44,229 bases of DNA from CAYOXX01 sp964408025 (GTDB taxonomy: Bacteria; Acidobacteriota; DATKUA01). Positions 16,616 through 25,587 of the stretch are shown here, piece by piece; positions within the stretch are counted from its first letter, which is position 1, and every line of letters starts with the position of its first letter. Under the pieces are notes generated by a model. The model made no database searches and was not told the DNA's origin. It worked only from the letters and a program-made list of their open reading frames with translations. Location: contig CAYOXX010000022.1 of the NCBI GenBank assembly GCA_964408025.1, positions 1 through 44,229 on the forward strand, in the 5' to 3' direction. The position numbers were made by a program, and so were the translations under genes.

Positions 16616-18067
16616 ATGCACGTGGCACTCGTCAGCCCGCCCCTGGTACACCAGCGTGGCGATCCGTTCGGCGGCATCCCGGCTATGCCCACCGGCCTTG
16701 CCTACCTAGCCTCCTGGCTGCGTGAGCGCGGCATCGACGTCAGCCTTATAGACGCCTTCGGCGAGGACCCTGGAGCCGCGCTGCCGTTCCGCAAGCGCTA
16801 CGTCGCCCGCGGCCTCGAGCCGAAGGAGATAGTCAAGCGCATCCCGCTCGACGCCGATCTGGTCGGTATCGGCTGCCACAGCGGCGCCCAGCACACAATC
16901 ACATTAAAACTCATCGCGGCTGTCAGGGAGAGCCTTGGCATTCCCATAGTGGTCGGCGGCCACCATCCGACGGTCATCTACGAGCCGTTCCTAAAGGCGG
17001 GCGCCGACTTCGTGGTTCACGGCGAGGGCGAGGTGGCGCTCGAGAGGCTCTGCAGCGCTTACGACGGCCAGATATCGTTCGACGACGTGCCGGGCTTGAT
17101 CCACCACGACGGTAGGCGCTCGCCGTCCGAGGAGATCGACGACCTCGATGCCATCCCCTTCCCCGCCATCGACCTGCTGCCGCTGCACAACTACTGGAAC
17201 CTCGGCTTCAGCCACGGCCCGGTGCGTGGCCGCCATCTCTTTCTGATCTCATCGCGCGGCTGCCCCTACGGCTGCCGCTTCTGCACCACGCCGGGCATCT
17301 GCGGCCGACGCTGGCGACAGCGCAGCGCCGCAAACGTTGTCAACGAGATGGAGAAGTGGATGCGGCGCTACGGCGTCAGCGACTTCCACTTTCAGGACGA
17401 GAATTTTGCCGTCAGCAAGAAGCGTGTCATAGAGATCTGCACTGAGATCAACCGCCGCGGCCTCGACCTCAGTATCAGCCTGCCGAGCGGCATCAAGGTA
17501 GACACCGTCGACAACGAAACCGTAAACGCACTTAGGTCAGCAGGCTGCCGCTACCTCTGCCTGGCGCCAGAGAGCGGCAGCAGCCGCGTGCTAGAACTCA
17601 TGGACAAGCCGCTCGACTACGACCATCTGAGGAATATCATCAGACACTGCCGGAAAACGAGCATCCGCACCGGGCTGTTCTTCATCATCGGCTACCCCGG
17701 CGAAACCGACGGGGATCGTCGAGCTACATCGCGCCTTGTGTGCGAGTTAACCCGACTCGGTGCCGATGAGTTCAGTATTTTTATCATGACGCCCCTGCCC
17801 GGCGCCGCCGCCTGGGAGGAAGCCGGCGGCGAGGGCGGCGGCTGGCGCGATTACGAGGAGCTCTGCTGGAGCCCGCGCTGGCGTCCAGACTACAAGAGTC
17901 TGGCCCGTTGGCGCCGCAAACTGTACTTGCGCTTCGCCCTCACCAAGGCTATCTTTCACCCGCTGAGCATGTTCCGGCACTTGGTAAACATAGCGACCGG
18001 CCGCTTCGAAACCAAGGGGGAGATGACTGTGAGACGGATGCTCAGGACCTTCGGAGGCAAGCGGTGA
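16616..18067 (+). CDS. B12-binding-domain radical SAM protein
   Basis: 483 aa. The N-terminal cobalamin-binding Rossmann domain (MHVALVSPPLVHQRG, a VGIGCHSG segment, VVGGHHPTV and VVHGEGE around residues 1-140) is followed by a radical SAM core with CPYGCRFC (about 219-226) coordinating the 4Fe-4S cluster. The C-terminal part has the SAM-binding LFFIIGYPGET. Family members (BchE/HpnP/HpnR-like, COG1032) methylate or cyclise unactivated carbons in lipids, tetrapyrroles and antibiotics; the exact product cannot be read here. It sits between a methyltransferase and an FAD oxidoreductase whose GTG start overlaps its TGA stop. Confidence 0.88.
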   Translation: MHVALVSPPLVHQRGDPFGGIPAMPTGLAYLASWLRERGIDVSLIDAFGEDPGAALPFRKRYVARGLEPKEIVKRIPLDADLVGIGCHSGAQHTITLKLIAAVRESLGIPIVVGGHHPTVIYEPFLKAGADFVVHGEGEVALERLCSAYDGQISFDDVPGLIHHDGRRSPSEEIDDLDAIPFPAIDLLPLHNYWNLGFSHGPVRGRHLFLISSRGCPYGCRFCTTPGICGRRWRQRSAANVVNEMEKWMRRYGVSDFHFQDENFAVSKKRVIEICTEINRRGLDLSISLPSGIKVDTVDNETVNALRSAGCRYLCLAPESGSSRVLELMDKPLDYDHLRNIIRHCRKTSIRTGLFFIIGYPGETDGDRRATSRLVCELTRLGADEFSIFIMTPLPGAAAWEEAGGEGGGWRDYEELCWSPRWRPDYKSLARWRRKLYLRFALTKAIFHPLSMFRHLVNIATGRFETKGEMTVRRMLRTFGGKR

Positions 18068-19443
18068 GTCGCGGCAGTGCTTTGGTTGTCGGCGCCGGCG
18101 TAGCCGGCCTCACGGCCGCCTGGCAGCTTGCCCGCGAGGGCTGGGACGTCACCGTGGTCGAGCTCGAGGATACCGTAGGCGGCCTGGCGCGGTCCTTCTA
18201 CTACGACAACTTTACCTTCGACATCGGGCCTCACCGCTTCCACACTGACGACCCGGTAGTCATCGAGTTCATCGAAGAGGTCCTGGGCGACGATAAGATC
18301 ATCATCGACCGCGCCAGCGGAGTCTTCTTTGACGGTCGCTACCTCGATTGGCCCCTAGCCTTCTCGAGTATCTTTAAGATGCCGCTGCGAGTGATGCTCG
18401 GCGCCTCGTTCGACCTCTTCTTCCGCCCCAAGCCGAAGGGCGACTCGTTCGAGCAGTACATCCTCGGACGCTACGGCCGCACGCTCTACAATCACTTCTT
18501 CAAGCACTTCACCGAGAAGTTCTTAAAGTACCCCTGCGACAAGCTCCACGCCGACTGGGCCTCGTCGGGGATCAATCGCGCGGTGATCGACAAGCGCTAC
18601 AAGGCCGACAGCCTCTTCCAGGTAATCAAGTCAACACTCCTGCCCAAGCCGGTGAAGGCCAAGTTCATCTACCCCGGCCACGGCGGCTGCGACACCTTCG
18701 CGCAGCACCTGGTAGATCTCATCGAGAAAACCGGCGGTAGTGTTCTCACAGGCTCATATGTCTCCGACCTTGCTACCGCTGGGTACAAAATAACAGGCGT
18801 CAGTGTTTCGAGTCCCGCAGGCCCGGGCAATCTCCACCTGCGGCCTGACCTCCTGGTTTGGACGGCGCCGATCACCGAGATCGGCCGTCTGCTAGAGCTG
18901 CCCAAGTGGGGCCTGGAGTTCCTCAGCGTCATAACCTTCAACTACGAGATCGAGGGCGAGCCGATCCTGCCCTACCAGTGGACTTACTATGGGGCCAAGG
19001 AGCTGATTTTCAACCGCGCGTCGATCCCTAAGAACTTTGCTCCCCACACCTCGCCCGACGGCTACAACGGCATCTGCGTCGAGCTGGCCTGCATGGAGGG
19101 CGACGGCATCTGGCAGGATCCCGAGCACCTCCGCCCGCTAGTTGAACGCGATATGATCGGCGTCGGCATGGTGCGGCGCTACAACGAGATCCTGGACCTC
19201 CACATCGAGCGCATCCGAAACACTTATCCTATCTACTCCCTCGACTACCGCAACAAGCTCCACGCTGCCCTTGACAACCTCAGCAAGTACGAAAACCTTC
19301 TGCTTCTCGGCCGCACCGGGACCTTCTGGTACAACAACATGGACCACTCGATCCGCATGGCCATCAACCTTGCGGAAATCATAAATTCCGACGGCGACCT
19401 AAACTCATATCGCAGCTCCGTACAAGAAAACCGAGCTCTATAA
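18064..19443 (+). CDS. FAD-dependent amine-oxidase/UDP-galactopyranose-mutase-like oxidoreductase
   Basis: 459 aa from a GTG that overlaps the previous stop (GTGA). N-terminal Rossmann FAD motif LVVGAGVAGLTAAWQLARE, then the second FAD segment GGLARSFYYDNFTFDIGPHRFH, which is characteristic of COG1232-type protoporphyrinogen-oxidase-like and UDP-galactopyranose-mutase-like proteins. The C-terminal LLGRTGTFWYNNMDHSIRMA is the usual FAD-closing segment. Family members are often found in glycan and lipid clusters as mutases or desaturases; which applies here is open. It ends the methyltransferase-radical SAM run. Confidence 0.85.
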   Translation: MSRGSALVVGAGVAGLTAAWQLAREGWDVTVVELEDTVGGLARSFYYDNFTFDIGPHRFHTDDPVVIEFIEEVLGDDKIIIDRASGVFFDGRYLDWPLAFSSIFKMPLRVMLGASFDLFFRPKPKGDSFEQYILGRYGRTLYNHFFKHFTEKFLKYPCDKLHADWASSGINRAVIDKRYKADSLFQVIKSTLLPKPVKAKFIYPGHGGCDTFAQHLVDLIEKTGGSVLTGSYVSDLATAGYKITGVSVSSPAGPGNLHLRPDLLVWTAPITEIGRLLELPKWGLEFLSVITFNYEIEGEPILPYQWTYYGAKELIFNRASIPKNFAPHTSPDGYNGICVELACMEGDGIWQDPEHLRPLVERDMIGVGMVRRYNEILDLHIERIRNTYPIYSLDYRNKLHAALDNLSKYENLLLLGRTGTFWYNNMDHSIRMAINLAEIINSDGDLNSYRSSVQENRAL

Positions 19444-19550
19444 CCCTCCTCCTTACACTACTGCATGTAGCTTTTGTTTTAAGGGGATATCAAACTGTCT
19501 TCAAACCTCTACTTAATTCACTTCCGTCTTTAGCTCCGAAGTTTTGCAAT

Positions 19551-19831
19551 CCCTGTGGAAAATCTGTGGAAATCCCATGGGTTTTTTAAAGAATCAAACA
19601 TTTTCACATGGAGCTGTGCAAACGCTGTTAGGATAATGTTCGTGCGGCGCTTGGCGTAGTGGAAAATTCACCAACCACCTTGCGCTCAACATTCTTTGCA
19701 CGCTACCATGCACAAGTTGTTCACAGCACCTCACTACTGGATGGTGTCAATTTCAGCACTGTAAGAGGTTCGAACCGCTCACTTTCGCGGTCCTTTTCAA
19801 GTTCGAGCACCAAGGTATCCACATTTGCACA
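19551..19831. promoter_or_regulatory. Candidate replication origin: cluster of DnaA-box-like sites
   Basis: Intergenic, upstream of dnaN. Against TTWTNCACA: a perfect match in the minus orientation at 19554-19562 (TGTGGAAAA) and one-mismatch sites at 19565-19573, 19600-19608, 19615-19623, 19717-19725 (TTGTTCACA), 19815-19823 (GTATCCACA) and 19823-19831. The first two are 11 bp apart. The sites point both ways. dnaN follows at 19917. No dnaA is in the window. Inference: an oriC region that has lost adjacency to dnaA. Confidence 0.55.
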
Positions 19832-19916
19832 GGAGATTGTGGTACTACTAGATTGAGTGGTATTCTTCGAAAGGTGATTGGTAGTCTCTAGAAACAACGA
19901 ACCAAGGACGGTAGCC

Positions 19917-21026
19917 ATGCAATTCGTGACGAAGAGGGAGAACCTTCTTAGCGAGACATTCTTGGTGCAGGGAATCGTGGAGAAGAGAAGCACGAGGCCG
20001 ATACTGACCAACGTGCTCCTGGAAAGCGATGCAGATTCGGTGGGTATCTACGCAACCGATCTCGAGGTGGGCCTCAGCTCGCGCTTCGCGGCCCAGGTGG
20101 ATCAGGCCGGCGCGATAACCGCACCGGCTCGCAAGCTTGCCGACATCGTGCGCCTGCTGCCTGAGAAGCAAGACGTTCTGGTCGAGGTGATGGAGAATAA
20201 CTATCTGCGCATCACCTGCGGCAAGATCGAGTACAAGCTCGCTGGCGCACCGAAGGAGGACTTCCCGGTAGTTCCGCGATTCGATTTTGCAAGTGGTATC
20301 GAGATTCCAGCGCAGCTTCTGAAAGCGATGATCGTGCGGACACTCTATGCCATAACTGCTGAGGAGACGCGATACGCTCTGAACGGCGCCCAGATATCGC
20401 TGGATGGTGAGAGCATAAAGATGGTGACCACGGATGCTCACCGTCTTGCCTACGTCGAGCAGTTGTTCGATGGTTACGATGGCGAGGCGATCGAGATACT
20501 TGTACCACGCAAAACTGTGGCTGAGCTGCGGACGCTGATCGACGAGCGTCTAGACTCGGTGATCTTTGGACACACAGAGAATCACTTGTTCTTCAGGATC
20601 GGCGAGCGGGTGCTTGATAGCAGAGTTCTGGAGGGGCAGTTCCCGAGCTACGATAAGGTGCTCCCGAAGGGCAACGATAAAGAGATCAGGCTGGATAGAA
20701 GCACGTTTTCTAACGCAATAGGGCGCGTGGCGCTGCTGAGCCACGAGACATCGCACGCGGTGCGGCTGAGCGTGACGAAGGGTAGCCTGCTGGTTTCCTC
20801 ATCGAACCCGGAGATGGGTGAGGCAAAGGAAGAGATTGACGCTGGGTACGATGGTCCTGAGTTGTCGATCGGTTTCAACGCCAAGTACATCACGGACTTC
20901 ATAGGTTCGCTTGAAACGGATGAGGTCATTCTCGAGCTGAAGGATGAAGCATCGGCTGGACTGATGCGACCAGGCGGTGACATCGAGGGAGTCTACAAAT
21001 ACGTGATAATGCCTATGAGGATTTAA
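19917..21026 (+). CDS. dnaN: DNA polymerase III beta subunit (sliding clamp)
   Basis: 369 aa, typical beta-clamp length. Three clamp folds can be traced: an N-terminal MQFVTKREN start, the central RTLYAITAEETRYALNG and VTTDAHRLAY (the classic middle domain signature), and the C-terminal VYKYVIMPMRI. The final MPMRI is near-invariant in DnaN and lies at the protein-binding face. The ATG at 19917 was chosen because it begins the conserved N-terminus and has GGACGG upstream. It is not preceded by dnaA nor followed by recF, unlike the classic dnaA-dnaN-recF-gyrB order; gyrB is the next gene on this strand, 838 nt away. Confidence 0.96.
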   Translation: MQFVTKRENLLSETFLVQGIVEKRSTRPILTNVLLESDADSVGIYATDLEVGLSSRFAAQVDQAGAITAPARKLADIVRLLPEKQDVLVEVMENNYLRITCGKIEYKLAGAPKEDFPVVPRFDFASGIEIPAQLLKAMIVRTLYAITAEETRYALNGAQISLDGESIKMVTTDAHRLAYVEQLFDGYDGEAIEILVPRKTVAELRTLIDERLDSVIFGHTENHLFFRIGERVLDSRVLEGQFPSYDKVLPKGNDKEIRLDRSTFSNAIGRVALLSHETSHAVRLSVTKGSLLVSSSNPEMGEAKEEIDAGYDGPELSIGFNAKYITDFIGSLETDEVILELKDEASAGLMRPGGDIEGVYKYVIMPMRI

Positions 21027-21063
21027 AGACGCGAGATCTTTACGCTAGCTTCTGTGGTTGTTT

Positions 21064-21115
21064 TGTGGATAGTTAGGCGATTCACACCTGATTATAATTA
21101 CTTATATATTGATAA
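21064..21115. other. AT-rich patch with a DnaA-box-like site downstream of dnaN
   Basis: TGTGGATAG at 21064-21072 is one mismatch from a DnaA box. It is followed by a 25-nt stretch (21091-21115) with 23 A/T, which is unusual in this GC-rich region. It could be a DNA-unwinding element of a bipartite origin flanking dnaN, or simply AT-rich intergenic DNA. Confidence 0.35.
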
Positions 21116-21241
21116 CCCTACACGTATCGCATGACGGACAAACGTGAATGTTAAGTCAATTGTATTAGCAGCGAGATCTCACTGCAAGTTTTTAATACCT
21201 TAAGGAGCACATAATCTGTCTGTCGTTAATATGAGACTGTC

Positions 21242-21458
21242 GATAAACTCCTGTTCGGAGTTTCTTCCGGCGATTTTTACCGCAACATCCGGTTTAATGC
21301 GTATCCGTGCATGAAATCCGATTAGGAGCTATCTGCCCGCAAAATACTGTAGCGGCGGACTTTAGTCCGCCTACTCCCGTCGAAGACGGGAGCCGTCATC
21401 GCGCGTATGCGCGATCAGTCGGGCTGAAGCCCGACGCTACCTCGAGTTTTTCAACACT
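21242..21458. repeat. Dispersed hairpin repeat element, copy B (MITE-like)
   Basis: The minus strand of 21242-21352 is the counterpart of 137-247, with identical spacing. On the plus strand four palindromes follow: 21354-21371, 21374-21392 (CTCCCGTCGAAGACGGGAG), 21398-21415 (ATCGCGCGTATGCGCGAT) and 21418-21435 (GTCGGGCTGAAGCCCGAC). GATAAACTC at the left end (21242-21250) and GAGTTTTTC at the right end (21444-21452) form imperfect inverted ends. No coding potential seen. The remaining 21459-21801 holds no gene I can support. Confidence 0.75.
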
Positions 21459-21801
21459 CTCAATATAGTGACCGGTGATATAGTATGCGATGAAAGCATA
21501 TATGTTCCGCGCGGAGGCCAAACTTTCTGCGAGGGGACGCTAGTCTACTGCGTCAGCGGCGAGCAGACCTACAGACTAACAAGTTGCAGGTACGAACCGT
21601 CTAATCGCTCCCGCGGAGCACCGCCAGCGCAATGGCGAGCGGCCCAGCTTTGAATCGTTATCGAAGAGACGATTAAGGTTTCCAGTTAACCGCGCGCAGC
21701 AGATTACGGGGCGCTGCACGTTTCCGTAAATACGGCGCTTTGCATACCGTCGAAGCGAAGACCCGGCCAATTTTGAGGAAGAGATTTGAACGCGGAAGTT
21801 C

Positions 21802-21830
21802 TTTAAAGCTGAGCTTGTTTGTAATACAAT
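21802..21830 (+). promoter_or_regulatory. gyrB promoter
   Basis: -35 TTTAAA (21802-21807), 17-nt spacer, -10 TACAAT (21825-21830). Predicted start near 21837, giving a leader of about 28 nt before the gyrB ATG. Confidence 0.55.
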
Positions 21831-21864
21831 ATGTCCGGTAAGTTTAACGGCTGTCAGCAATATC

Positions 21865-24297
21865 ATGAGTGCGAAGATCAAAAGCAAGAAGTCTGGGAAG
21901 GCTAAAGCCAAGGGCGGCTACACCGGCGAGAGCATCCAGATCCTGAAGGGCCTGAGCGGCGTGCGCAAGCGTCCCGCCATGTACATCGGCTCGACGGGGC
22001 CCCTGGGGCTGCACCAGCTGGTCTACGAGGTGGTCGACAACAGCGTAGACGAGGCGATGGCGGGTTTCTGCGACCGCATCGACGTGACAATCCGCATCGA
22101 CAACTCGGTTGCTGTCGAGGACAACGGCCGCGGCATCCCGGTTGACAAGCACGCCACGGAGAAGATCGCTGCGGCGACGGTTGTAATGACCTACCTGCAC
22201 GCCGGCGGCAAGTTCGACAACAAGTCGTACAAGGTTGCCGGAGGCCTGCACGGCGTCGGCGTGAGCGTTGTCAACGCGCTGAGCGAGTGGCTGGAGATGG
22301 AGATCCGGCGCGACGGCGTCGTCTGGCAGCAGCGCTTCGAGCGCGGCGATGCGGTCGGCAAGCTGGTTAGGATCGGCAAGACGAAGAAGAAGGGAACTAC
22401 AATTACATTCCGTCCTGACGGTGAGATATTCAAGTTGATAGACTTCGGTTTCGAGACGCTCTGCGAACGCCTGAGAGAAATGAGCTTCCTCAACTCGGGG
22501 CTGCGGATATCGATAACCGATGAGCGCGAGGCGGAGCCGAAGCGACGCGAGTTCCACTACAAGGGTGGCATTTCCAGCTTTGTTCAGCACCTGAGCCGCA
22601 ACAAGAAGACGCTGCACACCAAGCCGATCTACATCAGCGGCGAGAGCGGAGGCGTGCAGGTGGAGACGTCGCTGCACTACAACGAGGGTTACCAAGAGGC
22701 GATCTTCTCTTTCGCCAACAACATCAACACCAAGGACGGCGGCGCCCACCTGGTTGGCTTTCGCTCGGCGCTGACGAGGGCGGTAAACGCCTACGGTCGA
22801 AACTCCGGGCTCTTCAACAAGGCGAAGGTGCTGCCCGGCGGTGACGACGCGCGTGAGGGTCTGACGGCGGTGATTTCGGTGAAGCTGCCCAACCCGCAGT
22901 TCGAGGGTCAGACCAAGACGAAGCTGAACAACGATATCAAGGGTCTGGTCGAGGGGGTTGTCTACGACGGCATCGGAACATTCTTCGCGGAGAATCCACG
23001 CGTTGCGAAGCGCATCGTGGGCAAGGTGCTCGAATCAGCACGAGCAAGGGAAGCGGCGCGCAAGGCGCGGGACCTGACGCGGCGCAAGGGCCTTCTGGAG
23101 AGCTCGTCGCTGCCGGGTAAGCTTGCTGACTGCCAGGAGCACGACGTGGACTCTGCGGAGCTGTTCCTGGTCGAGGGTCCGAGTGCCGGCGGCAGCGCCA
23201 AGCAGGGTCGCGATCGTCGCTTTCAGGCGATACTGCCGCTGCGCGGCAAGATCATCAACGTCGAGAAGGCACGCTTCGACAAGATACTGGCTCATGAGGA
23301 GATCCGCGTAATCATCACCGCCCTGGGCACCGGCATCGGCAAGGACGACTTCGACATCGGCAAGCTGCGCTACGGCAAGGTAATCATTATGACTGATGCC
23401 GATATCGACGGCTCGCACATAAGGACTCTGCTGCTGACGTTCTTCTTCAGGCAGATGCCCGAGCTCATCGAGTGCGGCCACGTTTGCATAGCGCAGCCGC
23501 CTCTATTCCGCGTAAAGCGCGGTAAGCGTATCGACTACATCGAGAACGAGGCGAAGCTTGAAAGCTTCCTGCTGGACATCGCGGCCGAGGAGGTGAGCGT
23601 AACTATCGAGAGCAGCGGTGAGAAGATAAGGGGAGTGCCGCTGCGCCGCAAGCTGGAGAAGCTGACCGAGTACCGCCGCCTGTTCGACCGGGCACTGATG
23701 AGGGGAATCCACCCCCGGGCGTTGAAGCTGCTGCTGCGCAGCGACATCCGCTACAAGCAGACGTTTGCCGAAAGGGAGAAGACCAATAAGCTGAAGAAGA
23801 TGTTAGACGGTGACGCGGAGCTCCGCGTGTTGGAGGTACGACTGGATGAGGAGCACGGCCTGCACGAGCTCCTGGTTACCGAGGCGATCAACGGTAAGCG
23901 GCCATTCCTGGTCGGTTATGACTTCGTGGCCACGCCTGAGTATCAGGGCTTGCTGCGGCTGTACCGGGAGACCGAGGAGTTCGACAACGCTCCCTACCTG
24001 GTCAGCGACGGCAAGCGCGAAGCCAGGAGCGGGAGCAAGGCGGGGTTGCTGAACGACGTGTTCGAGCTCGCCAAGCGCGGGATGTCTGTACAGCGATATA
24101 AGGGCCTTGGCGAGATGAATCCCGAGCAGCTGTGGGAGACGACCATGAACCCGGAGAGCCGCACGCTGCTGCAGGTGACGATCGAGGACGCGGTCGAGGC
24201 AGATGAGATCTTCACGCTCCTGATGGGCGACGAGGTGGAGCCGCGCCGTGACTTCATCGTTGCCAACGCCCTCTATGCCGCTAACGTCGACGTATAG
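21865..24297 (+). CDS. gyrB: DNA gyrase subunit B
   Basis: 810 aa. The GHKL ATPase domain has VYEVVDNSVDEA (catalytic Glu about 55, Asn 59), DNGRGIPV (86-93) and GGLHGVGVSVVNALS. The TOPRIM domain has E437 and the Mg2+-binding DADIDGSHIRT with Asp 511/513/515. A segment of about 165 aa lies between this and SVQRYKGLGEMNPEQLW, matching the insertion found in Gram-negative GyrB. The TOPRIM motif reads EGPSAGGSAKQG where nearly all type IIA enzymes have EGDSAGG: the Asp equivalent to E. coli D426 is Pro439, confirmed by codon CCG at 23179-23181. Start chosen at the ATG after the predicted promoter; no obvious Shine-Dalgarno. The stop is TAG. Confidence 0.97.
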   Translation: MSAKIKSKKSGKAKAKGGYTGESIQILKGLSGVRKRPAMYIGSTGPLGLHQLVYEVVDNSVDEAMAGFCDRIDVTIRIDNSVAVEDNGRGIPVDKHATEKIAAATVVMTYLHAGGKFDNKSYKVAGGLHGVGVSVVNALSEWLEMEIRRDGVVWQQRFERGDAVGKLVRIGKTKKKGTTITFRPDGEIFKLIDFGFETLCERLREMSFLNSGLRISITDEREAEPKRREFHYKGGISSFVQHLSRNKKTLHTKPIYISGESGGVQVETSLHYNEGYQEAIFSFANNINTKDGGAHLVGFRSALTRAVNAYGRNSGLFNKAKVLPGGDDAREGLTAVISVKLPNPQFEGQTKTKLNNDIKGLVEGVVYDGIGTFFAENPRVAKRIVGKVLESARAREAARKARDLTRRKGLLESSSLPGKLADCQEHDVDSAELFLVEGPSAGGSAKQGRDRRFQAILPLRGKIINVEKARFDKILAHEEIRVIITALGTGIGKDDFDIGKLRYGKVIIMTDADIDGSHIRTLLLTFFFRQMPELIECGHVCIAQPPLFRVKRGKRIDYIENEAKLESFLLDIAAEEVSVTIESSGEKIRGVPLRRKLEKLTEYRRLFDRALMRGIHPRALKLLLRSDIRYKQTFAEREKTNKLKKMLDGDAELRVLEVRLDEEHGLHELLVTEAINGKRPFLVGYDFVATPEYQGLLRLYRETEEFDNAPYLVSDGKREARSGSKAGLLNDVFELAKRGMSVQRYKGLGEMNPEQLWETTMNPESRTLLQVTIEDAVEADEIFTLLMGDEVEPRRDFIVANALYAANVDV

Positions 24298-24361
24298 CGA
24301 GCAGCGATTCCCACGCCACGCCCACAGGCGATTTTGACAGAAGGTTCCCAGGGATCGCAGT

Positions 24362-25387
24362 CTATTCGTCCGCTTCGCCGCCGTCGCCGATGATCGCTTC
24401 GAGCTGTTCGGGCGTAAGGCGCTTGTTGTGGAAGTCCTTGATTAGCCTTTCGTTGTGGAGGACCACATCGAGCAGCGTGTTGAAGATGTCTCCGTCGAAC
24501 TTGTCGGTTTGCTCCGCGATCTCGTTGAGCGCGTCGAGGTGGGTTCCCATCTTCTTGTACACACGGTCGGAGGTGATGGCATCGTAGACGTCGATCACGG
24601 CGGCGATCCTGGCCCAGAGGTGGATGTCTCCGCCCTTCAGGCCGTCGGGGTAGCCGCTGCCGTCGATGCGCTCGTGGTGGCTGCGGCCCATCAGGGCAAC
24701 CGGCTCGGGGAGGTTTTGGCTCCTGATGATATCGTAGCTGTAGAGCGCGTGCTTGCGTACCTCCTCCACCTCCTTATCGGTAAGCGACGAGGCCTTGAAG
24801 AGGATCTTTTTGTCTACCCTCGTCTTGCCGATGTCGAAGAGGAGGGCTCCCAAACCGATGTTCCAGAGCTCTTCCCGCTTGCGGCCTATTAACTTCTCGC
24901 CGATCAGCAGGCAGAGGGCGCAGGAGTTGACGCTGTGCGAGAAGGTGTAGCTGTCGATCGAGGAGATTGCGAAGAGGTTGTTGATGACCATGGGCGAGGT
25001 CATCAGGAGATCGGTTATGCTCTCCACGTAGCGTCCTGACGTGGCCAGGGCGTGGCCGCTGCGGGGGTCCTCGAGGAGCTTCTGGACGACGCGCCTGCCG
25101 ACGCCGTGCACCACCTTGGTCTTCTCGCTGACCTGGATCTTGGGGTCGGATACGATCTGGTCTAGGCGTTCGGAGGCGTAGTCCATGTAGGAATCTTCCT
25201 CGTCGGAGTTGACGAAGAATGAGCGGTTGCTGTCGCCCAGCACAGTGAGGTGACGCTTGGTGATCTTGAATCCGGAGCGGCAGAAGAGGACGAGGCGACC
25301 GCCCTCGCCGGAGGCATAGAGGTTAAACGGTATCGGGCCGAGCTCGATTGAGCCAGCCGCGATGGGAGTCTTGGTCGCGCCGGGCAA
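24362..25387 (-). CDS. HD-GYP-type protein 1, degenerate (HD motif reads FD)
   Basis: 341 aa, TTG start with GGAG about 9 nt upstream. An N-terminal domain of about 120 aa (SIELGPIPFNLYASGEG..., shared by all four paralogs) precedes an HD-GYP domain. Ligand positions seen: HSVN, the second His in VRKHALYSY, HHER, DGSGYP, and the late Asp in IDVYDAI. The key HD pair is replaced by FD in LLFDIGKTR, so the metal-binding His is missing. Family: HD-GYP enzymes hydrolyse cyclic-di-GMP (or cGAMP) with a binuclear or trinuclear iron/manganese centre. This copy is predicted to be inactive or altered, perhaps a receptor. It lies antisense to gyrB, 64 nt downstream of its end. Confidence 0.88.
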   Translation of the reverse strand: MPGATKTPIAAGSIELGPIPFNLYASGEGGRLVLFCRSGFKITKRHLTVLGDSNRSFFVNSDEEDSYMDYASERLDQIVSDPKIQVSEKTKVVHGVGRRVVQKLLEDPRSGHALATSGRYVESITDLLMTSPMVINNLFAISSIDSYTFSHSVNSCALCLLIGEKLIGRKREELWNIGLGALLFDIGKTRVDKKILFKASSLTDKEVEEVRKHALYSYDIIRSQNLPEPVALMGRSHHERIDGSGYPDGLKGGDIHLWARIAAVIDVYDAITSDRVYKKMGTHLDALNEIAEQTDKFDGDIFNTLLDVVLHNERLIKDFHNKRLTPEQLEAIIGDGGEADE

Positions 25388-25587
25388 TTGGCTTGCTCCG
25401 CGGTTGAGTAGGCGGTTGCTGTGACGGTCAGCGAATTGCGGCGCTGAACAACACTATGGCACTTGCCACACCGGATTGTGCCGGGACAACCCCCGAGAGT
25501 TTAAGTTATCTCGGCCGGCTTTGGAAGAGGCAAGGACGCGAGGAATGAAAGCTTGAGAGGTCAGTCTTCTCCGGCGGCGGATTGGTC

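Noticed and set aside
19767..19776. tRNA T-loop-like GGTTCGAACC
   Set aside because: The flanks do not pair as a T arm and no D arm, anticodon arm or acceptor stem can be built; it is a palindrome.
21459..21801. Small ORFs between copy B and the gyrB promoter
   Set aside because: No ribosome-binding site, codon pattern or recognisable product.
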